Source: Acidobacteriota bacterium (GTDB lineage Bacteria; Acidobacteriota; Vicinamibacteria; Vicinamibacterales; 2-12-FULL-66-21). From it: a stretch of 19,419 nt of DNA. Positions 14,808 through 19,419 of this stretch are shown piece by piece. Numbering within the stretch: position 1 is the first letter of the stretch; each line of letters opens with the position of its first letter. The DNA lies in assembly GCA_013694635.1 (NCBI GenBank), contig JACDCA010000762.1:1-19419 (forward strand), given 5' to 3'. Position numbers and translations under genes: made by a program. Below the pieces are notes generated by a model. The model was not told the DNA's origin, did not search any database, and saw nothing but the letters and a program-made list of their open reading frames with translations.

Positions 14808-16199
14808 ATGAGACCCATCGCATTTCTCGCCGTCCTGTGCCTCCCGCTCTACGGCCTCGCCTCTCAAAGCCCCGACAACCCTGAATCAAAGGTCGACGCA
14901 GTGTTTTCGCGCTGGACGCGCGTGACGCCGGGTTGCGCGGTAGGGGTTGGCCGGGGTGGATCGCCCGTGCTGCAGAAGGCTTATGGCATGGCGGATCTCG
15001 AGCACGACGTACCCAACGTCCCCGACACCATCTTCGAGGCGGGATCGGTGTCGAAGCAGTTCACCGCTGCGGCGGTCCTGCTGCTCACGCAGGAACGGAA
15101 ACTGTCGCTCGACGACCAGGCGCGCAAGTACCTGCCGGAACTGCCCGAGTATGCGACGCCGCTCACCGTCCGGCAGATGCTGCAGCACACCAGCGGTCTT
15201 CGCGACTGGGGAGAGATCGCGGCGATCGCGGGCTGGCCGAGGACGTCCCGTGCCCACACCCACGCGCACGTGCTCGACATCGTCGGCCGGCAGAAGGCGC
15301 TGAACTTCCCGTCCGGCACCCAGTGGTCCTACAGCAATACGGGATACAACCTCGCAGCCGTTCTGGTGTCGCGCGTGAGCGGAAAGTCGTTCGCCGAGTT
15401 CTCGCAGGAACGCATCTTCGGTCCGCTCGGCATGACGCGGACCTCGTGGCGCGACGACTACACACGCATCGTCAAGGGGCGGGCGATCGCCTACTCGTCG
15501 GCGGCGGACGGGTTCAGGACGAACATGCCGTTCGAGAACGTGCACGGCAACGGCGGATTGCTCACGACGGTCGGCGATCTCCTGAAGTGGAACGAGAACT
15601 TCGTGACGCCGAAAGTCGGCGACGCGGCCTTCGTGAAGATCCAGCAGGAGCCTGGGCGGCTCAACGACGGCCAGCCGCACGAGTACGCCCTCGGCCTCAC
15701 TGTACGGCCATACAAGGGAGTGCCGGAGGTCAGCCACAGCGGGGCGACCGCCGGCTATCGCGCGCACCTGACGCGCTTTCCGGAACAGCATCTGTCGGTC
15801 GCCGTCCTTTGCAACGTGAGCACGGGCACTGCGACGCAGTACGCACAAACGGTCGCGGAGTTGTACCTCGGAGATGCAATCAAAGCGATGACGGCGCCGC
15901 CAGCGCAGCGTCCTGCCCGCAGCGCCACTACCTTTACACCCGAAACGAAGGACCTCGCCGCATACGCCGGACGGTACTACAGCGAAGAGGCGGAGGTCGT
16001 CTACGAAATCGCACTCGACGGAGCCGCCATCGTGATGAAACGCAGACCCGACATGACGTTCCCTCTCCGGCCCGTCGCGCGCGATGAGTTCAGCGGGCCC
16101 GGCGGCACCATCAAGTTCCTGCGCAGCCCCTCGGGCGAGGTCAACGAGATCAGCTTCCGGGGGTCTCGCGTGTTCGATCTCCGCTTCCAGCGCCAGTAA
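14808..16199 (+). CDS. Exported serine hydrolase (beta-lactamase class C / DD-peptidase-like)
   Basis: The protein has 463 residues. The signal peptide is MRPIAFLAVLCLPLYGLASQ. The penicillin-binding/class C fold is supported by the S-x-x-K motif Ser80-Val-Ser-Lys83 (in FEAGSVSKQF), the Y-x-N motif Tyr175-Ser-Asn177 (in WSYSNTGYN), and the His310-Ser-Gly312 triad equivalent of K-T-G (in EVSHSGATAGYR). The H-S-G variant is common in the esterase and D-aminopeptidase branches of this family, so an esterase or peptidase function is as likely as beta-lactam hydrolysis. Residues about 370-463 form an extra beta-rich C-terminal domain (RYYSEEAEVVYEIALDG) seen in DUF3471-like hydrolases. The Shine-Dalgarno is weak; the upstream palindrome may separate it from the M48 gene. 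Confidence 0.93.
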   Translation: MRPIAFLAVLCLPLYGLASQSPDNPESKVDAVFSRWTRVTPGCAVGVGRGGSPVLQKAYGMADLEHDVPNVPDTIFEAGSVSKQFTAAAVLLLTQERKLSLDDQARKYLPELPEYATPLTVRQMLQHTSGLRDWGEIAAIAGWPRTSRAHTHAHVLDIVGRQKALNFPSGTQWSYSNTGYNLAAVLVSRVSGKSFAEFSQERIFGPLGMTRTSWRDDYTRIVKGRAIAYSSAADGFRTNMPFENVHGNGGLLTTVGDLLKWNENFVTPKVGDAAFVKIQQEPGRLNDGQPHEYALGLTVRPYKGVPEVSHSGATAGYRAHLTRFPEQHLSVAVLCNVSTGTATQYAQTVAELYLGDAIKAMTAPPAQRPARSATTFTPETKDLAAYAGRYYSEEAEVVYEIALDGAAIVMKRRPDMTFPLRPVARDEFSGPGGTIKFLRSPSGEVNEISFRGSRVFDLRFQRQ

Positions 16200-16205
16200 G
16201 ACCTA

Positions 16206-16216
16206 CAGGAGTCCTG
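16206..16216. repeat. CAGGAGTCCTG palindrome after the serine hydrolase
   Basis: An 11-base perfect odd palindrome seven bases after the stop codon. Its left half reads like the ACAGGAG arm of the element at 14740, so the serine hydrolase gene is bracketed by AGGAG-type palindromes. Short enough to be chance. Confidence 0.35.
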
Positions 16217-16260
16217 ACCTCCCTGCGCGGTTCCCCGACAGCGCGCCGCCATTCACCGAA

Positions 16261-16277
16261 AGCCCCGATCAGGGGCT
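16261..16277. other. Small hairpin AGCCCC-GATCA-GGGGCT ahead of the small ORF
   Basis: A 6-bp GC-rich stem with a five-base loop, 24 bases before the putative small gene. No T-run follows, so a terminator role is weakly supported. Confidence 0.35.
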
Positions 16278-16300
16278 GCAGCGGTCCGTATTGTTAGGTC

Positions 16301-16516
16301 ATGACACTCGCGGCAACCAGACAATACGCCTTGGCGCTCAGTGCCATCGTCGGTGTCGTTGCGGGCATCGTCGCTGCTGCGCTGATCGCGGCCGTGCTCG
16401 GCAGTCCCGAGCGAGTCGTACTGGCGATGAACGACGACGATCTGTCGTCGGTCGTTTATCTCATCCTCGACAGGCTGGTAGCGGTTGCCACCGCTATCTG
16501 GCGTGTGATCTTGTAA
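16301..16516 (+). CDS. Putative small membrane protein, function unknown
   Basis: This is a 71-residue open frame starting at ATG with GTTAGG a few bases upstream. Residues about 9-33 are a long Ala/Val/Ile-rich hydrophobic stretch (ALSAIVGVVAGIVAAALIAA) fitting one transmembrane helix. A second amphipathic or hydrophobic stretch (SVVYLILDRLVAVATAIW) follows a short acidic loop with three Asp. I do not recognise a family. It fills the gap between the serine hydrolase and the convergent amidase gene, ending 25 bases from the latter's stop. Small size and weak start signal keep confidence moderate. Confidence 0.45.
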   Translation: MTLAATRQYALALSAIVGVVAGIVAAALIAAVLGSPERVVLAMNDDDLSSVVYLILDRLVAVATAIWRVIL

Positions 16517-16541
16517 AGATTCCCAGGCCGACTAAAGGCTT

Positions 16542-18155
16542 CTACTTGCGCAACGGTGGTGTCGTCTGTGGCGGACGACGATGGCGGGTGGCCTGTTCAT
16601 AGGAATAGGCGAGCCGGATCAGCGTTGGCTCATCCCAGGCGCGGCCGAAGAACGTGACGCCCGCCGGCAGCCTGCCGCCGAGCGTGTAACCCATCGGGAC
16701 GCTGATCGACGGGAAGCCGGTGACCGGTGAGAACACCTGGCTGTTGTCTCCGTGCGGCGTATTCAGGTCGCCGATCAGCCGGGGAGGGTTACTCCACGTC
16801 GGATAGACGAACGCATCCAGCGTGTGCGTCTCTATGGTCTTGACGACCGCGGCCCGGAACCGTTCGCGGTACTCCGCCTCCACCTTGCACGCTGCCGAGT
16901 CGAGAGCGTTCTCGGCCCCTTCCTGGGACCGCGTGAGGCGCAGCTCCACTGACGGATGAAAACGGCGGGTCTTGATGATCGCTTCGAGGTTCTTGACGGG
17001 TACGCGCTCACCGAGCGACGCCAGGTACTTGTTGATGTCGTGCTTGAATCCTCCGCAGGGCGCCGCGCCTTGCGGACGCCGGATCTCGGTCAGTCCTTCG
17101 ATGGTCGCGGGGTCCACGATCGTGGCCCCAGCCTTTTTCATGTCCGCGAGGGCCGACATGAACACTGCGACGATCTCCGACGACGTCGATTCGCGCTCAT
17201 ACGCCTGCCGCAGGACGCCGATCCTGGCGCCCTTCAATCCGTTCTTCACGAGCGACGCTCGATAGTCCGGGATCGTTGACGGCCGGCCTCCGGGCCGCAA
17301 ACCGGCGGGCTCGAATTCCTTCGTGAGGGTTACCGGATCGGCCGGATCCTCTCCAACGATGACCTGGAATACCGCGACCGCATCCTCGAGGGTCCGCGCC
17401 ATGGGCCCGGCGATATCTGCCAGCAGATTCAGGGGAACGACGCCAGCGCGGCTGGTCAGCCCCATCGTCGAACGAATGCCCGCGAGCGCCTGATGCGACG
17501 ACGGCCCACGGATCGAGTTGCCGGTGTCGCTTCCGAGGCCCACTGCGCCGAGGTTGGCGGCAACCGCGGCGGCCGTTCCGCCGCTCGACCCGGCGGTGAC
17601 ACGATCGAGCGCATACGGATTTCGCGAATAGCCAGGGACCACCGAGCTGACGGTTTCATAGGGGCTGAACGCCCACTCGGCCATGTTCGACTTCGCGATG
17701 ATGAGCGCACCGGCGTCCTTTATCCGCTTCACCTGGAACGCATCACGGCCGGGATCGAAGCCCGCCAGCGCAAGCGACCCGGCGGCGGTTTGCAGGCCAG
17801 CCGTTTCGAAGTTGTCTTTGACAATGAAAGGAACGCAGTGGAGGGGCCCGGAAGGTCCCGACGCTTTCATTCGCCGGTCCAGTTCGGCTGCCTGCGTGCG
17901 TGCCTCTGGATTGATGACGGTGATGGCATTCAGCGCCGGTCCCTGTTTGTCGAAGGCCTCGATGCGTCGCAGGTAAGCATCGACGATCGCCAGGCACGTC
18001 AGCTGTCCGCCTTTCATTGCGGCGTGAATCCCCGCGATCGTCGTTTCTTCGAGCGGGAAGCCGGCTCGCTGCGATTGTGGGACGAGCAGTGTGATGGCTG
18101 CGCAGAAAATAACAATCGGCGACGCTGTGTTGGCCCGTGTTGCACCGTGTTGCAC
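16542..18155 (-). CDS. Exported amidase (amidase signature family)
   Basis: The gene runs on the minus strand. From GTG at 18155 the product is 537 residues; GTG 18185 and a longer frame up to 18296 are alternatives, but the latter overlaps the divergent gene start at 18251. The N-terminus contains a signal-like hydrophobic segment, PIVIFCAAITLLV. The Ser-cisSer-Lys triad is complete in this numbering: Lys113 in FIVKDNFET, Ser191 in TAGSSGG, and Ser214 in GSDTGNSIRG, with the normal spacings of 78 and 23. The residue before the nucleophile is Asn where many members have Gly. Family members hydrolyse carboxylic amides or, in GatA, support Gln-tRNA formation; the signal sequence and lack of gatB/gatC argue against the latter. 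It is convergent to the small ORF and divergent from the phosphatase-like gene, whose start lies 96 bases away. Confidence 0.9.
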   Translation of the reverse strand: MQHGATRANTASPIVIFCAAITLLVPQSQRAGFPLEETTIAGIHAAMKGGQLTCLAIVDAYLRRIEAFDKQGPALNAITVINPEARTQAAELDRRMKASGPSGPLHCVPFIVKDNFETAGLQTAAGSLALAGFDPGRDAFQVKRIKDAGALIIAKSNMAEWAFSPYETVSSVVPGYSRNPYALDRVTAGSSGGTAAAVAANLGAVGLGSDTGNSIRGPSSHQALAGIRSTMGLTSRAGVVPLNLLADIAGPMARTLEDAVAVFQVIVGEDPADPVTLTKEFEPAGLRPGGRPSTIPDYRASLVKNGLKGARIGVLRQAYERESTSSEIVAVFMSALADMKKAGATIVDPATIEGLTEIRRPQGAAPCGGFKHDINKYLASLGERVPVKNLEAIIKTRRFHPSVELRLTRSQEGAENALDSAACKVEAEYRERFRAAVVKTIETHTLDAFVYPTWSNPPRLIGDLNTPHGDNSQVFSPVTGFPSISVPMGYTLGGRLPAGVTFFGRAWDEPTLIRLAYSYEQATRHRRPPQTTPPLRK

Positions 18156-18173
18156 CGTGGCCCGTGTTGAACC
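18127..18173. repeat. Decamer tandem repeat at the start of the amidase gene
   Basis: Decamers GTGTTGGCCC (18127), GTGTTGCACC (18137), an identical GTGTTGCACC (18147), a shortened GTGGCCC (18157), and GTGTTGAACC (18164) lie head to tail. On the minus strand they cover the GTG 18155 start candidate and the codons around it, and their ten-base unit is not a multiple of three. Confidence 0.7.
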
Positions 18174-18196
18174 GTGGCTCTTCACGCGGCGTATCT

Positions 18197-18202
18197 TATA
18201 CT
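18197..18202 (+). promoter_or_regulatory. Possible -10 element TATACT of the phosphatase-like gene
   Basis: TATACT matches five of six -10 positions and lies 49 bases before the ATG at 18251. The same short AT-rich stretch reads TATAAG on the minus strand (18195-18200), so it could also serve the divergent amidase gene. No good -35 at 16-18 bases spacing was found for either strand. Confidence 0.35.
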
Positions 18203-18250
18203 CGCTGCGCGGGGCGCGGGCGCTACGCGGGATGCGAAAGCGGGGAAACG

Positions 18251-18751
18251 ATGACACTGGCAGTTTTGATGCTCGCGGCGTTGATGCAGGCGCCAACCGC
18301 GGACCCGTCGGAGATCCATAACTTCCTCCAGTTGACGCCTGACTTCTGCACCGCCGGCCAGCCGCGCATCGAGCACTTCGCCGCGCTGAAATCGAAAGGT
18401 GTCAAGGCGGTTCTGAACCTTCGGCAACCGAGCGAGCATCGCGCCGACGAGGAAAAGGCGGCGGTCGAAGCTGCTGGGATGAAGTATTTCAACATCCCCG
18501 TCGTTTACGCCAAGCCGACCGACGAGCAGGTGGACGAGTTCCTGAAAATCACGGACGACGTCACCAACCGCCCGATGCTGGTGCACTGCACCGCCGCGAT
18601 TCGCGTCGGCGCCTTCTGGCTGATTCGCCGCGTGATGCGCGACGGCATGAGTTGGGACGCAGCGCTCGAGGAAGCGCGAAAAGTGGGTTTGATCAACGCG
18701 CCGCATTTCGACGAGTTCGCCAAGGCCTACATCGAGTCTCACAGGAAATAG
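18251..18751 (+). CDS. Exported DUF442/dual-specificity-phosphatase-like protein
   Basis: From ATG at 18251 the product is 166 residues; GGGGA five bases upstream supports this start over the longer frame to 18137. Residues 1-15 (MTLAVLMLAALMQAP) look like a short signal peptide. The remainder has the tyrosine-phosphatase-like fold: FLQLTPDFCTAGQP, GVKAVLNLRQPSEH, YFNIPVVYAKPTDEQ, and the active-site-like loop His112-Cys113-T-A-A-I-Arg118 in VHCTAAIRVGAFW. The Cys and Arg are separated by four residues, as in DUF442/BLH-type proteins, not by five as in classical phosphatases, and no Gly is present in the loop. Phosphatase activity is therefore doubtful; sulfur transfer or substrate binding are alternatives. 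The stop codon overlaps the ribosome binding site of the permease gene. Confidence 0.85.
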   Translation: MTLAVLMLAALMQAPTADPSEIHNFLQLTPDFCTAGQPRIEHFAALKSKGVKAVLNLRQPSEHRADEEKAAVEAAGMKYFNIPVVYAKPTDEQVDEFLKITDDVTNRPMLVHCTAAIRVGAFWLIRRVMRDGMSWDAALEEARKVGLINAPHFDEFAKAYIESHRK

Positions 18752-18764
18752 AGGACGCTCCGCG

Positions 18765-19419
18765 ATGATCACCGACATCCGTTTGGCCTTACGGCGCCTG
18801 CGCGCAGGGCCCATGTTCGCCGTGGGCGTCATCGGCACGCTGGCGCTCGGGATCGCCGCCGCGACCTCGATGTATACGGTCATAGACGGCATCCTCCTCA
18901 AGCCCCTGCCATTCATGGAACCCGACCGTCTCGTCCGGCTGGGCGCCGACTTCACGGGGCGCGGCCTTCGCGACGTCGGTTTGTCGCAGCCGGAGCTCGA
19001 AGACTTCGCCCGCCGGTCAGGGGCGTTCGCGTCGGTCGCGGGCGTCTGGTCGATTACGGCCAACCTGGTCGGGGCCGACCGTCCGGAGCGTGTCGAGGTG
19101 CTGCTCGCCAGCGCAGATTACTTCGCGTTGCTCGGCGCCCGCGCGGCAGTTGGCCGGACGTTCACGCAGGCGGACGAGCAGCCGGGCATCGCGGCCCCGA
19201 TCCTGATCAGCGACGAGTTCTGGCGCCGCGCTTTCGGTGCGTCGCCGACCGTGCTCGGACGCACGCTGCGCATTGACGACGATCCGTACGAGGTGGTTGG
19301 CGTAATGCCCGCGGGGTTCCGCCATCCGGCCGCTACGGTCGAGACCGACGTGGATGTCTGGGCGGCGTCCGGATGGAAATCGGCGCCGTTCCCGCCGCCG
19401 GCGTACAGCGCCCGGTTCA
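18765..19419 (+). CDS. ADOP-type orphan ABC permease (FtsX/MacB-like), 3'-truncated by window edge
   Basis: The frame from ATG 18765 (AGAGGA nine bases upstream) is open to the window end, giving 218 residues of a protein usually near 800. The first stretch (ALRRLRAGP, then FAVGVIGTLALGIAAATSMY) is the N-terminal transmembrane helix, followed by the ILLKPLPF turn typical of the family and then the periplasmic MacB_PCD domain (DEFWRRAFG, then VLGRTLRIDDDPYEVVGVMPAGF). Proteins of this shape form the large acidobacterial set of duplicated orphan permeases that have no adjacent ATPase; no ATPase is visible here either. It follows the phosphatase-like gene by 13 bases, so the two probably form an operon. 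The transported substrate is unknown. Confidence 0.92.
   Translation, partial: MITDIRLALRRLRAGPMFAVGVIGTLALGIAAATSMYTVIDGILLKPLPFMEPDRLVRLGADFTGRGLRDVGLSQPELEDFARRSGAFASVAGVWSITANLVGADRPERVEVLLASADYFALLGARAAVGRTFTQADEQPGIAAPILISDEFWRRAFGASPTVLGRTLRIDDDPYEVVGVMPAGFRHPAATVETDVDVWAASGWKSAPFPPPAYSARF

Noticed and set aside
16542..18155. GatA subunit of the tRNA-dependent amidotransferase
   Set aside because: The protein has a signal-like N-terminus and no gatB or gatC neighbour; a general secreted amidase fits better.
7117..18173. CRISPR-like arrays from the short repeats
   Set aside because: Repeat units are 7-10 bases, directly adjacent with no unique spacers, and there are no cas genes.
1..19419. 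A defence island, biosynthetic cluster or mobile element
   Set aside because: No transposase, integrase, nuclease-helicase, PKS/NRPS or similar gene was found; the genes are mostly independent exported enzymes.

Overview
The window is GC-rich, densely coded DNA. Almost all genes are on the plus strand, with gaps of roughly 0-130 bases, and most products carry N-terminal export signals. Family content points to an environmental Acidobacteriota, most likely a Vicinamibacteria-type lineage. The indicators are an orphan FtsX/MacB-type permease of the ADOP kind, a large Asp-box (sortilin/VPS10-like) propeller protein, a fused MFS-spermidine synthase, secreted M48, M20 and S9 peptidases, and a serine beta-lactamase-like hydrolase. 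The taxonomic call is an inference from gene families; no rRNA or other phylogenetic marker is present.

Layout. 1-3005: 3' part of a large Asp-box propeller protein. 3048-3467: small DUF1801 protein. 3494-4097: remnant of an alpha/beta hydrolase, broken by frameshifts and lacking its N-terminus. 4223-4537: stand-alone SWIB-domain protein with a lysine-rich tail, a leader hairpin and a strong terminator-like hairpin. 4665-7109: fused membrane transporter-like/spermidine synthase-like protein. 7121-9262: prolyl oligopeptidase. 9318-9842 and 9839-11155: LEA-type lipoprotein overlapping an exported M20 metallopeptidase. 11235-11885 and 11882-13294: class I methyltransferase with a signal-like N-terminus overlapping an exported PQQ-type beta-propeller. 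13340-14734: exported M48 metalloprotease. 14808-16199: exported serine hydrolase. 16301-16516: putative tiny membrane protein. 16542-18155 (minus): exported amidase. 18251-18751: exported phosphatase-like DUF442-type protein. 18765-end: ADOP-type permease, cut by the window edge.

How the genes fit together. There is no clear single pathway. The common theme is extracytoplasmic hydrolysis (two peptidases that act on oligopeptides or amidated amino acids, an M48 protease, an amidase, a beta-lactamase-like hydrolase) next to exported beta-propellers. This suits a peptide- and polymer-scavenging heterotroph. Three pairs look translationally linked: LEA lipoprotein/M20 and methyltransferase/propeller through ATGA overlaps, and phosphatase/permease through a 13-base gap. 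No mobile element, CRISPR array, tRNA, rRNA, defence island or secondary-metabolite cluster was seen, and no gene-free stretch exceeds 300 bases.

The less ordinary signals are small. Short tandem repeats with unit lengths not divisible by three sit over the putative starts of the prolyl oligopeptidase and the amidase. An inverted repeat straddles the start of the LEA lipoprotein. AGGAG/CTCCT palindromes flank the serine hydrolase. Others are the decayed hydrolase, the apparently exported methyltransferase and the stand-alone SWIB protein. I do not see convincing evidence of a wholly new multi-gene system.
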